From Clavibacter michiganensis (GTDB lineage Bacteria; Actinomycetota; Actinomycetes; Actinomycetales; Microbacteriaceae), in contig NZ_MDJZ01000009.1 in the NCBI RefSeq assembly GCF_002151125.1, positions 1 through 47,021 on the forward strand: a stretch of 47,021 nucleotides of DNA, in the 5' to 3' direction. The position numbers were made by a program, and so were the translations under genes. Shown one piece after another: positions 23,833 through 32,479 of this stretch (positions are counted from its first letter, which is position 1; each line of letters starts with the position of its first letter). The notes beneath the pieces are model-generated. The model had not been told where the DNA came from and did no database searches. It saw only the letters and a program-made list of their open reading frames with translations.

Positions 23833-24483
23833 CTACGGCTGCGGCTCGCCCATCGGGCCGGACGGGGCGTCGTCGCCGACGCCGCCCGCGGGCTCGCCCT
23901 CCCAGGACTCCAGCGTCCACTCTGTGCCGGATCCCTCGAGCACCACGACGCCGGTGTTCTCCAGGGCGTGGTCGGCGACGAAGGCTGCGTCGAGGCCCCG
24001 GGCCCGCAGGCCCGACCAGCAGCGGATGGCGGCGCCGTGGCTGACGAGCGCCACCGTGCGGTGGCCCGACGCCTCCGCCTCCGCGACGACGGCGTCGAAC
24101 CGCGCGGCGAACTCGCGCCCCGACTCGCCGCCCGCCAGGCGCAGCTCGTCCTCGCCGGCCACCCAGCGGATCATCGTGTCCAGGTACTCCATGACGGCCG
24201 CGCGGTCGCCGCGCATCTCGAGGTCGCCGGCCGCGATCTCCCGGATCCCGGCGCGCTCGACGGGCGCGAGGCCGAGCGCCCGCGCGAGCGGCGCGGCCGT
24301 CTCGTGGGTGCGGACCATGGTCGAGACGTGCAGCGCCCCGATCGCCTCGCCCCGCAGGGTCTCCGGCAGGCGCGCCGCCTGCGCGCGTCCGAGCGCCGTG
24401 AGCCCGGGACCGGGGATGCGGGTGTCGAGGGTGCCCGCCACGTTGGAGTCGGTCTGGCCGTGGCGGATCAGGATCAGGCGCAT
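23833..24483 (-). CDS. Histidine phosphatase (phosphoglycerate mutase-like)
   Basis: A 216-residue member of the histidine phosphatase superfamily. The catalytic motif is LIRHGQTDSN at the N-terminus, with the second catalytic His in LVSHGAAIRCW and the Glu-acidic region in RIREIAAGDLEMR-type context. Substrates range from phosphosugars to small metabolites and cannot be told here. TAGCGT lies six bases before ATG 24483, so the mRNA is leaderless. It stands next to the sugar ABC operon but has its own promoter. Confidence 0.93.
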   Translation of the reverse strand: MRLILIRHGQTDSNVAGTLDTRIPGPGLTALGRAQAARLPETLRGEAIGALHVSTMVRTHETAAPLARALGLAPVERAGIREIAAGDLEMRGDRAAVMEYLDTMIRWVAGEDELRLAGGESGREFAARFDAVVAEAEASGHRTVALVSHGAAIRCWSGLRARGLDAAFVADHALENTGVVVLEGSGTEWTLESWEGEPAGGVGDDAPSGPMGEPQP

Positions 24484-24489
24484 GCCCCG

Positions 24490-24495
24490 ACGCTA
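24490..24495 (-). promoter_or_regulatory. -10 box TAGCGT of the histidine phosphatase (leaderless)
   Basis: TAGCGT, six bases, then ATG 24483. It lies between the GH13 stop (24520) and the phosphatase start. Confidence 0.5.
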
Positions 24496-24519
24496 CCGCC
24501 GAGGAGCGGGCCGGAGCCG

Positions 24520-26214
24520 TCAGGACCGGTCGGGCACCAGCCAGACGGCCGTGTCGGGCGGCAGCATCCTGGCGACGTCGCCGGTCGAGCTGACGACGAC
24601 GCGGAACCCGGTCGGCAGCGGCACCGGATCCGTCCCGAAGGCGATCCAGCACTGCACGGCGCCGCGCCGGAACGCGAGCACGTCGGGCGGCGCCTCGAGC
24701 CAGACCAGCGGCTCCGTCGGCACCAGGAGCGCGCGGCGGGCCGCCAGCAGCCGGCGGTGGTGCTGCAGCGTCGACGCCGGATCCCGCTCCTGGCGCTCGA
24801 CCGTCAGCTCCGCCCAGGAGGTCGGCTGCGGGAGCCACGGCTCGGCGCCGCCGTCGGGGACGCCGGCGGAGAAGCCGAAGGGCGCGGCGTCCCCCGACCA
24901 GGGCAGCGGGACGCGGGAGCCGTCGCGCCCCGGGTCGGTGCCGCCCGAGCGGTGGTGGATCGGGTCCCGGCGCCGCGCGTCGGGCAGGTCCTCGACCTCG
25001 TGCAGCCCCAGCTCCTCGCCGAAGTAGAGGTAGGCGACGCCGGGCAGGGCCATCGTGAGCGTGACGGCCGCCCGCGCACGACGGCGGCCGAGGTCGAGGT
25101 CCACCGGGTCGACGCCGAAGCGCGCCCGCTGCTGCTCGTTGGAGGCCCGGAGCTCCGGCTGCTCGCGGCCGTAGCGCGTCACCTGACGGACCACGTCGTG
25201 GTTGGTCAGCGCCCAGGCGCTCGGCGCCCCCGACAGCGCGGCCTTGGCCAGTCCGTCGTCGATGACCCGTCGCCAGGGATCGGCCCGGAACGTCACGTGC
25301 AGCGGCTCGAACTCGAACGCGGTGTGCAGCTCGTCGGGCCGGAGGTACAGCGGCAGCCGCTCCGGCCGGGCGACCCACGCCTCCGCGACGAAGACCCGCG
25401 GCGGATCGTAGGAGTCGGCGACCCGGCGCCACTCCCGGTAGACGTCGTGCACCTCGTCCTGGTCCCAGCCCGGGTGCGCCTCCGTCCGCCGGTCGGCGCC
25501 CAGGCCGTCCGGGAGGCCCGGCGCCTTGGCCAGGCCGTGCGCGACGTCGACGCGGAACCCGTCGATCCCCCGGTCGAACCAGAAGCGCAGCACGTCGACG
25601 AACTCCGCGTGCACCTCGGGTTCCGTCCAGTCGAGGTCGGGCTGCTCGGGGGCGAACATGTGCAGGTACCAGTCGCCGAGGCGTCCGTCGGCGTCGGTCG
25701 TGCGCGTCCAGGCCGGCCCCCGGAAGCAGCTCTCCCAGTCGTTCGGCGGCAGCTCGCCGTCGGCGCCCTTCCCCTCGCGGAACAGGTAGCGCGCCCGGGC
25801 AGCGGGGTCGCCGGCCAGCGCCGCCCGGAACCAGGGGTGGGCGTCGGAGGTGTGGTTGGGGACGATGTCCAGCAGCACCCGGAGCCCGAGGTCGTGCGCC
25901 TCGGCGATGAGGGCCTCCGCGTCGGCCAGCGTGCCGAACATCGGGTCGACGTCGCGGTAGTCGGACACGTCGTAGCCGACGTCGACCATGGGCGACGGGT
26001 ACCACGGGTTCACCCAGATCGCGTCGACGCCGAGCGCGGCCAGGTACGGCAGGCGCGCCCGGAGGCCGGCCAGGTCGCCCACGCCGTCGCCGTCGCCGTC
26101 CGCGAAGCTGCGGAGGAACACCTGGTAGATGGCGGCGCTGCGCCACCACGCGTCCGCCGTCGCCGCCCCGGACGCGGACGCGGGCTCAGAGCGCGGGCTC
26201 GGGACGGCGGCCAC
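24520..26214 (-). CDS. GH13 alpha-glucosidase (last gene of an ABC sugar-import operon)
   Basis: A 564-residue glycoside hydrolase family 13 enzyme. Residues about 22-470 form the (beta/alpha)8 barrel: AIYQVFLRSFADGDGDGVGDL, DAIWVNPWYPSPMVDVGYDV, LLDIVPNHTSDAHPWF. The nucleophile aspartate is in IDGFRVDVAHGLAK, the acid/base Glu in PRVFVAEAWVAR, and the transition-state Asp in WALTNHDVVR. The C-terminal 90 residues are the beta-sandwich. It starts at GTG 26214 with GGAGGG upstream. It follows the two permease genes, so it probably cleaves the disaccharide or oligosaccharide they import. The protein lacks a signal peptide, hence acts in the cytoplasm. Confidence 0.95.
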   Translation of the reverse strand: MAAVPSPRSEPASASGAATADAWWRSAAIYQVFLRSFADGDGDGVGDLAGLRARLPYLAALGVDAIWVNPWYPSPMVDVGYDVSDYRDVDPMFGTLADAEALIAEAHDLGLRVLLDIVPNHTSDAHPWFRAALAGDPAARARYLFREGKGADGELPPNDWESCFRGPAWTRTTDADGRLGDWYLHMFAPEQPDLDWTEPEVHAEFVDVLRFWFDRGIDGFRVDVAHGLAKAPGLPDGLGADRRTEAHPGWDQDEVHDVYREWRRVADSYDPPRVFVAEAWVARPERLPLYLRPDELHTAFEFEPLHVTFRADPWRRVIDDGLAKAALSGAPSAWALTNHDVVRQVTRYGREQPELRASNEQQRARFGVDPVDLDLGRRRARAAVTLTMALPGVAYLYFGEELGLHEVEDLPDARRRDPIHHRSGGTDPGRDGSRVPLPWSGDAAPFGFSAGVPDGGAEPWLPQPTSWAELTVERQERDPASTLQHHRRLLAARRALLVPTEPLVWLEAPPDVLAFRRGAVQCWIAFGTDPVPLPTGFRVVVSSTGDVARMLPPDTAVWLVPDRS

Positions 26215-26265
26215 GACGGCCCTCCGGGACGCGGACGGCGGGCGGGCAGGTCGGCCTTGAGTCGC

Positions 26266-27174
26266 TCACCCCTTGACCGCCCCGCCGCCGAGACCCGCCA
26301 CGAGGTACTTCCGCGCGAAGACGGCGATGAGCACCACGGGGATCACGAGCGCGATGCTCGCCGCCGCCAGCGTCTGGTACGTGGAGATGTCGTCGGCGCC
26401 CTTCTGCGCGGCGATGAAGACCGGGATCGTGACGGCCTGGTTCTGCGTCAGCGTGAGCGCCACGAGGTACTCCTGGAACGCGACCAGCAGCGTGAAGACG
26501 CCGGCCGTGACGAGACCCGGGCCCATGAGCGGCACGATCACGCGGCGGAAGGCGCCGAAGCGGCTGCAGCCGTCGATCATCGCGGCCTCGTCGAGCTCGG
26601 TCGGGATGTCGCGGAAGAACCCGACGAGCAGCAGCAGCGTGAACGGCATGTTCACCGCCACGAGTGCCGCGGTGAGCGCGATGTTCGTGTCGTAGATCCC
26701 GAGCGCCTGGCTCATCTCGTAGAACGGCAGCACCACCGCGAACCGGGGGATGGTGCGGAGGATCACGGCGAGCACGAGCAGCAGCGGCCCGATCACGCCG
26801 GCGTAGCGCGCGAACGCGTACGCGGCCGGGGCGCCGACGACGAGCGCGACCACGACCGTGAGCAGCGCCACGATGAAGGTGTTCACGAGCACCGCGGCGA
26901 ACCGGGTGCCGCGCCACAGGTCCACGAACGCGTCGACGCGCGGCTCGAACACCCACGTCGGCGGGTTGGTGAAGGCGTCCTGGAAGGGCTTGATCGCCGT
27001 CAGCAGCGCCCAGAGGAAGGGGCTCAGGGAGATGAGCACGATGACCACGAGCGCGGCGCCGGCCCAGAGGGAGCCGATCGCCTCCCGGCGGCGGCGCTCC
27101 CGGGCGGTGAGGGTGCGCACGTCGCCGGGGGCGCGACGGCGGCCGGTGGGCACGAGCGGGGTGGATGCGGTCAT
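26266..27174 (-). CDS. ABC sugar transporter permease, MalG type
   Basis: A 302-residue membrane permease with six helices; the N-terminus is cytoplasmic and basic. The EAA loop that contacts the ATPase is visible as DEAAMIDGCSRFGAFRRVIVPL. It belongs to the CUT1/carbohydrate family partner pair with the preceding permease, and their genes overlap by four bases (ATGA at 27171-27174). No ATP-binding subunit is encoded here, as is common in actinobacteria, where a shared MsiK-like ATPase is used. Confidence 0.95.
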   Translation of the reverse strand: MTASTPLVPTGRRRAPGDVRTLTARERRRREAIGSLWAGAALVVIVLISLSPFLWALLTAIKPFQDAFTNPPTWVFEPRVDAFVDLWRGTRFAAVLVNTFIVALLTVVVALVVGAPAAYAFARYAGVIGPLLLVLAVILRTIPRFAVVLPFYEMSQALGIYDTNIALTAALVAVNMPFTLLLLVGFFRDIPTELDEAAMIDGCSRFGAFRRVIVPLMGPGLVTAGVFTLLVAFQEYLVALTLTQNQAVTIPVFIAAQKGADDISTYQTLAAASIALVIPVVLIAVFARKYLVAGLGGGAVKG

Positions 27175-28034
27175 GCGGCCCGCGCCCCCTTCCAGGTCTG
27201 TCGGAGGAACGGGATCAGCAGCACGAGCGTGATGAGGATGGTGACCACGTTGACCGCGCTCGCCACCCCCAGCCGGTACGACTCCCCGAGGGCCACCTGG
27301 TACACGAACACCATGAGCGACTCGGTGCCGACGCTGCCGGCGGCCGGGGTGATGATCCGGATCGAGTCGAACACCTTCAGGCTGTCCATCAGGCTGATCA
27401 GCGTCACGAAGGAGAACAGCGGCGCGAGCAGCGGGACGATCATGTACCGCTGGCGCTGCCACCAGCCGGCGCCGTCGAGCTGCGCGGCCTCGAGCGGCTC
27501 CTCGGGGAGCGTCTGGAGCCCGGCGAGGAGCACGAGGATGACGAACGGCGTCTCGTGCCAGAGCGCGTGCAGGCCGATGAGGACGCGGGCGGGCCCGGTC
27601 TCGGTCAGCCAGTCGACGTGCACGCCGAAGACCGCGAGGCCCTGGTTCACGACGCCGCCGAAGATGTCGTTGAACAGCCAGGAGAAGTTGAGCGCGCCGA
27701 TCACGGTGGGCACCACGTAGCTCGCCATGAGGAGCCCGAGGATCACCATGCGGCCGCGCTCGATGCGGTTGAGCAGGAGCGCGATGCCGTAGCCGACGAT
27801 GAGCTTCGCGATCGTCATGACGATCGCGTAGGTGATCGTGAAGGCGGCGTCGCGGCCGAAGCGGCGGTCGGTGAAGATCTCGACGTAGTTCGCGACGCCG
27901 TTGAAGACGCCGGGCTGGCCGACCGGCACGTTCTGGAAGCTCCAGACGAGCGTGGTGATCAGGGGCACGATCAGCAGCCCCGCCATCAGGATGATGGCGG
28001 GGGCCGTGAACGCGGCGAAGGTCCTGAGCCTCAT
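27171..28034 (-). CDS. ABC sugar transporter permease, MalF type
   Basis: A 287-residue permease with six helices; EAA loop LEAAQLDGAGWWQRQRYMIV near the C-terminus. The first helix starts directly at FAAFTAPAIILMAGL without a long cytoplasmic tail. It lies between the lipoprotein gene and the second permease, with a four-base overlap to the latter. Binding-protein-dependent sugar import with the neighbours is strongly supported; the exact sugar is not. Confidence 0.95.
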   Translation of the reverse strand: MRLRTFAAFTAPAIILMAGLLIVPLITTLVWSFQNVPVGQPGVFNGVANYVEIFTDRRFGRDAAFTITYAIVMTIAKLIVGYGIALLLNRIERGRMVILGLLMASYVVPTVIGALNFSWLFNDIFGGVVNQGLAVFGVHVDWLTETGPARVLIGLHALWHETPFVILVLLAGLQTLPEEPLEAAQLDGAGWWQRQRYMIVPLLAPLFSFVTLISLMDSLKVFDSIRIITPAAGSVGTESLMVFVYQVALGESYRLGVASAVNVVTILITLVLLIPFLRQTWKGARAA

Positions 28035-28077
28035 GCCCGGGAGCGGAGGCGGGGCCGGGTGCCGGGGATCCCGCGCA

Positions 28078-29427
28078 TCAGGGCGCGAAGCCCGCCGTGG
28101 CGATGGCCTGCACGGCCGCCGCCTGGAGCTGGGTCGCGCCGTCCGCGGAGGAGAGCGTGCCGTCGACGACCTGCGCGAGGATCGGCGCCATCGCGGCGAA
28201 CACGTCGGACATGTACGGCACGAGCGGCAGGCCGTTCGGGTTCTCGCTCTCGAGCACGTCGCGCGCGGCCTCCTCGAACGGGAGGTCGGCGGCCTGCGCC
28301 TGCGTGGTGCGGGCCGGGATCGTGGCCTTGGCGGCCTCGGCGGCGGCGTCCGCGCCGGTCGCGACGCCGAGCAGGTCGAAGAGGAGGTCCTTGTCGACCT
28401 TCGAGTTCGCGGCGATGGAGAGGCCGTCGACCGAGAGGCTCGTGGCGGGGGTGCCGCCCTCCTCGACCGCCGGCGGCACGGCGAACGCGAAGTCGTCGAA
28501 GTTCTCGGTCTGTCCCTCGTCGAGGAGCGCGGAGACGCGGCCCGCGAACAGCATCGACATGGCGGCCTGGCCGGTCTGCAGCTGCGTGATCACCTCGGGC
28601 GACGACCACGAGGTCGACTGCGAGCTCATCTGCTGGTACGTGGCGCGGAGGGTGTCGAGCGCCTGGATCGACTCGGGGGTGTCGAGGGTCGGGGTCGCGG
28701 ATCCGTCCTCGAACCAGGTGCCGCCGAGCGAGCCGAGGTACTGGTTGTAGGCGCTCGAGTTGTCGCCCGCGGCGTTGAAGGGGAGGGCCAGCGGGTTCTC
28801 CATGCCGGTCTCCGTGCGGATCGTCTCCGCGGCCGCGTACATCTCCTCGAACGTCGTCGGCACCTCGATGCCGAGGTCGGTGAGGATGTCCTCGCGGTAG
28901 ATGAAGATGATCGTGCCCCAGAAGGTGGGGATCCCGACCTGCTCGCCGTCGTACTGCAGCGACTCCAGCAGGGTCGGGTCGATGTCGTCGATGTCGAGCT
29001 CGTCGCCCGCGTCCGCGATGCGGTCGTCCAGGGGCTCGATCCAGCCGCGCTCGGCGTAGAGCGGGTAGACGGTGCCGTAGACCTCGACGAGGTCGTAGCT
29101 CGGGTTCGCGCCCGACATGGACTGCACGGCGCGCTGGTTCTGGCCGCCGAAGTCGGTGGTGGGCGCGTTGACCGTGAAGTTCCCGCCCGTGCAGCCGGTG
29201 GCGATCGCGTCGGTGAAGGGGTTCGTCGACGGGCTGTTGTACGAGAGCACGTTGACGGTGGTCCTCGCGTCGGGCTGGGGGATGTCGCAGGCGACGCCCG
29301 CTCCTCCCACGTCGGCGCCGGCGCCGCAGCCGGTGAGGGCGACGGTCGCGGCGGCCACCGCGGCGCCGAGCGCCAGGCGGATCGGACGGCGTCGTCGGCG
29401 GGTGGTGGCGGTGGCTGTGTCGCGCAT
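28078..29427 (-). CDS. ABC sugar-binding lipoprotein
   Basis: A 449-residue family 1 extracellular solute-binding protein. The N-terminus is basic, followed by a hydrophobic stretch and the lipobox LTGC at about residue 34, so it is a lipid-anchored surface protein. The mature part has the SBP pattern FNAAGDNSSAYNQYLGSLGG and ITQLQTGQAAMSML. ATG 29427 follows GAAGGA. It is the first gene of the operon with both permeases and the GH13 glucosidase, so it probably binds an alpha-glucoside (inference from the last gene). Confidence 0.93.
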   Translation of the reverse strand: MRDTATATTRRRRRPIRLALGAAVAAATVALTGCGAGADVGGAGVACDIPQPDARTTVNVLSYNSPSTNPFTDAIATGCTGGNFTVNAPTTDFGGQNQRAVQSMSGANPSYDLVEVYGTVYPLYAERGWIEPLDDRIADAGDELDIDDIDPTLLESLQYDGEQVGIPTFWGTIIFIYREDILTDLGIEVPTTFEEMYAAAETIRTETGMENPLALPFNAAGDNSSAYNQYLGSLGGTWFEDGSATPTLDTPESIQALDTLRATYQQMSSQSTSWSSPEVITQLQTGQAAMSMLFAGRVSALLDEGQTENFDDFAFAVPPAVEEGGTPATSLSVDGLSIAANSKVDKDLLFDLLGVATGADAAAEAAKATIPARTTQAQAADLPFEEAARDVLESENPNGLPLVPYMSDVFAAMAPILAQVVDGTLSSADGATQLQAAAVQAIATAGFAP

Positions 29428-29563
29428 CGGAGTCCTTCGGGGTGCGGGTCGCGCGAGGCGACGGGACGAGGAGGGTGCACGCGGGCGTGCGGTCCGTGTG
29501 GCGGACCCCGCGGGATCTCGTGCCGGAGGGCGCCGGCCGCGTCCTCCGCCCGCGAAGCGGTCC

Positions 29564-29580
29564 GTTAGTACACAAACTAC
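29564..29580. promoter_or_regulatory. AT-rich dyad upstream of the sugar operon, possible operator
   Basis: On the minus strand GTAGTTTGTGTACTAAC: TAGT and ACTA are complementary around six bases. Its TAGTTTGT core resembles sites of ROK-family XylR-type regulators, from memory only. TACTAA (29570-29565) within it could be the -10 of the operon. Confidence 0.45.
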
Positions 29581-29732
29581 GGGTGCGCTCACGGGCCGTG
29601 TCCGTTCCGCGACCACGCCCAGCAACGCGAAAGACCGCGGGAGGCGGGGCGGGTGGCGATCGGGCGTGCGGCGGCGCCGCGGCGCGGCCCCCGCCGGGGC
29701 CGGCCCACGACCGCCGGCCGGACCCGGACGCG

Positions 29733-29770
29733 GAAGGGCCCCGCGGATCCGATGATCCGCGGGGCCCTTC
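29733..29770 (-). terminator. 17-bp perfect hairpin after the alcohol dehydrogenase
   Basis: Arms 29733-29749 and 29754-29770 pair perfectly with a four-base loop, 15 bases after the stop at 29786. No U-run. Confidence 0.88.
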
Positions 29771-29785
29771 GACGTGGGTCGCTGC

Positions 29786-30832
29786 CTACGCGAACGTCGT
29801 GGCGTCGATCACGAAGCGGTAGCGGACGTCCGACTTGAGGACGCGCTCGTAGGCCTCGTTGATCTGCTCGGCCGAGATGAGCTCGGTCTCGGGCACGATG
29901 CCGTGCTCGGCGCAGAAGTCGAGCATCTCCTGCGTCTCGGCGATGCCGCCGATCATGGATCCGGCCCAGCTGCGTCGCGCGGGGATGAGCGCGAACGCGG
30001 GGATCTCGAGCGGCTCCGACGGGGCGCCGACGTTGACGAGCGTGCCGTCGATCGCGAGCAGGCCGATGTACTTGCTCATGTCGAGCTTCGCCGAGACCGT
30101 GTTGATGATCAGGTCGAACGAGCTCGCGAGCTCCTCGAAGGTCGACTCGTCGCTCGTGGCGAAGTAGCGGTCGGCACCGAGACGCAGGCCGTCCTCCTTC
30201 TTGGAGAGCGTCTGCGAGAGCACGGTGACCTCGGCGCCCATGGCGTGCGCGATCTTCACGGCCATGTGGCCGAGGCCGCCCATGCCGACCACCGCGACGC
30301 GCGTGCCGGGGCCCGCGTTCCAGTGGCGCAGCGGCGAGTAGGTGGTGATGCCGGCGCAGAGCAGCGGCGCGACCTTCTCGATGTCGAGGGACTCGGGGAC
30401 GCGGAGCACGAAGTCCTCGTCGACGACGACGGCCTCGGAGTAGCCGCCCTGCGTGATGGTGCCGTCGGCCGGGTCGGTGCCGCCGTAGGTCTGGATGTTG
30501 CCCTTCAGGCAGTACTGCTCCTGGCCGGCCTTGCACTGCTCGCACTCCTTGCAGGAGTTGACCATGCAGCCGACGCCGACGAGGTCGCCGACCTTGTGCT
30601 TGCTGACGTCGGAGCCGACCTCGGTGACGCGGCCGACGATCTCGTGGCCGACGACCTGCGGGTACTGGATGGGGCCCCACTCGCCGCGGACGGTGTGGAT
30701 GTCGGAGTGGCAGACGCCCGAGTAGGCGATGTCGATGGAGACGTCCTTCGGGCCGACGTCGCGGCGCTCGATGGTGGTCTTGGTGATGGGATCGGTGGCG
30801 GACGTGGCCGCGTAGGCGTTGACGGTGCGCAT
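29786..30832 (-). CDS. Zinc-dependent NAD(P) alcohol dehydrogenase (CAD/YahK group)
   Basis: A 348-residue medium-chain dehydrogenase. Catalytic zinc ligands are Cys in GVCHSDIHT and His/Glu in [13 protein letters not shown]; the structural zinc is held by the four cysteines of [15 protein letters not shown]. The Rossmann domain has [20 protein letters not shown]. The [12 protein letters not shown] segment is characteristic of cinnamyl-alcohol-type and YahK-type aldehyde reductases. It reduces aldehydes with NADPH. AAGGAG precedes ATG 30832. Its transcript ends at a strong hairpin. It is divergent from the esterase. Confidence 0.95.
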   Translation of the reverse strand: MRTVNAYAATSATDPITKTTIERRDVGPKDVSIDIAYSGVCHSDIHTVRGEWGPIQYPQVVGHEIVGRVTEVGSDVSKHKVGDLVGVGCMVNSCKECEQCKAGQEQYCLKGNIQTYGGTDPADGTITQGGYSEAVVVDEDFVLRVPESLDIEKVAPLLCAGITTYSPLRHWNAGPGTRVAVVGMGGLGHMAVKIAHAMGAEVTVLSQTLSKKEDGLRLGADRYFATSDESTFEELASSFDLIINTVSAKLDMSKYIGLLAIDGTLVNVGAPSEPLEIPAFALIPARRSWAGSMIGGIAETQEMLDFCAEHGIVPETELISAEQINEAYERVLKSDVRYRFVIDATTFA

Positions 30833-30973
30833 GGTTCTCCTTGAGCTGTCCGGTGGGGGAGGGGAGGGATCGGGTCGATCCGGCCGCGCCCTCTTCGGAT
30901 GCGGTACCCCTCGACGCTACGCCCGTTCGGGGGGCGATCCGGACCGCCACCGCCCGGTTCGGTCCCCGGCGGA

Positions 30974-30979
30974 TACCGT
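30974..30979 (+). promoter_or_regulatory. -10 box TACCGT of the esterase (leaderless)
   Basis: TACCGT, six bases, then GTG 30986. Confidence 0.4.
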
Positions 30980-30985
30980 TGCCGA

Positions 30986-32370
30986 GTGTCCCCGACCTCG
31001 CCGCCCGGCCCGATGCGCACGCGATCCGGCCCGGTGACCGGGATCCGGGACGGCGACGTGATCCGGTACCTCGGCATCCCCTACGCGACGGCGGCCCGCG
31101 GCGAGCCGCCCGTGCCCGCGGTCGCCCGGATCGGATCCGACGGGCAGCCGGTCGTGCTCCGCGCCGTGCGTCCGGCGCCGGCGTGCCCGCAGCCGTCGTC
31201 GCGGATCCTCGACACCCTCATGCGCGGCGCCCTCGACGGCGTCGAGCGCTCCGAGGACTGCCAGGCCGTCTCGATCACGCTGCCCGCCGACCGCGCGCCC
31301 GGCGAGACGCTGCCCGTGATCGTCTGGTTCCACGGCGGCGGCTACACGACGGGCGCGGGCGACCTCGCGATCCACGACCCGCGCGCGCTCGTGGTGGAGC
31401 AGCGCGTGATCGTGGTCGCCGTGACCGCGCGGCTCGGGCTGCTCGGGTTCGGGGGCGGTGGATCCGGACGCCCCGGATCCGCCGCCCGACCCGCGAACCT
31501 CGGCCTCCTCGACCAGCTGGAGGCGCTGTGCTGGGTGCGCGACTCGATCGCCGCGTTCGGCGGCGACCCCGCGGCCGTCACCGCGATGGGGCAGTCGGCG
31601 GGCGGCGACGCGATCCTGCACCTCATGATCAGCGACGGCGCCCGCGGCCTCTTCCGTCGGGCCATCGTGCAGAGCCCGCCGGTGGGGATCACCGGGGGGC
31701 GCGAGCGCATGTTCCGGGCGATGGCGCGCGTGACCCGCTCGCTCCCGGTCGATGCGCCGCTCGACGCCGTGATGCGCCGGCAGGCCCGGGCGGAGGTCGC
31801 GTCGTGGGCCTCGGGGATCCGCGCGGGGCTCCCCTGGGGACCGCGCTACGGCCACGCGCCCCTCCCCGCCGAGGCCGACCGCGAGGCCGCCTGGCGGGCG
31901 GTCGCCCCGGAGGTCGACCTCCTCATCGGCACGACGCGCGACGAGACCGCGATGTACCTTCCCGCGCTCCCGGTGATCGCGCCGCTGCTCCGCGTGCCCG
32001 TGCTCGGCCGGGGACTGCGGTCGATCCTCATGCGCGCGGTCGTGCGGCCCACCACCCGTCTCGTCTACACCCGGCCCGTCCGCGCGTTCGCCGCCCGGCA
32101 CCGCGCCGCGGGCGGTCGGGCGGTGCGCTACGTGCTCCGCGCGCCCCGGCGTCGAGCCCGATCAGCGCGGGCCACACCTCCGACGTGCCGCTGATCCTCG
32201 GCACGCGCGAGGCGTGGACCTCGATGGACCTCGTCGGTCCGGAGGCGTGGCCGGAGATCGCCACGCGCGGGCGGGCGGTGCGGCGGGTCTGGGCCGACTT
32301 CGCGCGCACCGGCGAGGTGGCGGCGGATGCGGACGCGCGGGCGTGCGGCATGCGGTTCGACCGGGGGTGA
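30986..32370 (+). pseudogene. Type-B carboxylesterase with a one-base frameshift near 32140-32150
   Basis: A carboxylesterase/lipase of the type-B family. The oxyanion loop is WFHGGGYTTG, the nucleophile is in AMGQSAGGDAILH, the acid region in IGTTRDETAMY. The frame is open from GTG 30986 to a stop at 32194, but the C-terminal end of the family (GHTSDVPLILGT with the catalytic His, then VWADFARTGEV) is encoded only in the other frame up to 32370. The change occurs in the GCGCGCCCC tract at 32140-32147; adding one base restores a 461-residue protein. Either a recent inactivating mutation or an assembly homopolymer error. As written, the catalytic His is lost. Confidence 0.85.
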
Positions 32371-32479
32371 GCGCACGCGCCCGACGGTCCCGACCGGATA
32401 CGCTCGCGCCCCGCCTGTCAAGGGGGTAGGCGACCCGCCGCCGCGGGAGTCGGCTCGACCCACCGACGGAGGGGACGAC

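Larger units (their letters stand above)
29428..29785. other. 358-base intergenic region between the sugar operon and an alcohol dehydrogenase
   Basis: It contains, from the dehydrogenase side, a 17-bp hairpin (29733-29770), then GC-rich sequence without recognisable genes, then an AT-rich island with a dyad (29564-29580), then a roughly 130-base leader of the lipoprotein gene. No open frame in it looks real. Confidence 0.7.

Noticed and set aside
23776-27720. Frame of 1,314 codons on the + strand opposite the GH13/permease genes
   Set aside because: Low-complexity Arg/Gly/Asp/Val mix, no start signal, no domain; the minus-strand genes explain the region.
32371-32479. GGGGTAG stretch as a sigma-B promoter for the zinc dehydrogenase
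   Set aside because: No matching -35 at the right distance; left unannotated.
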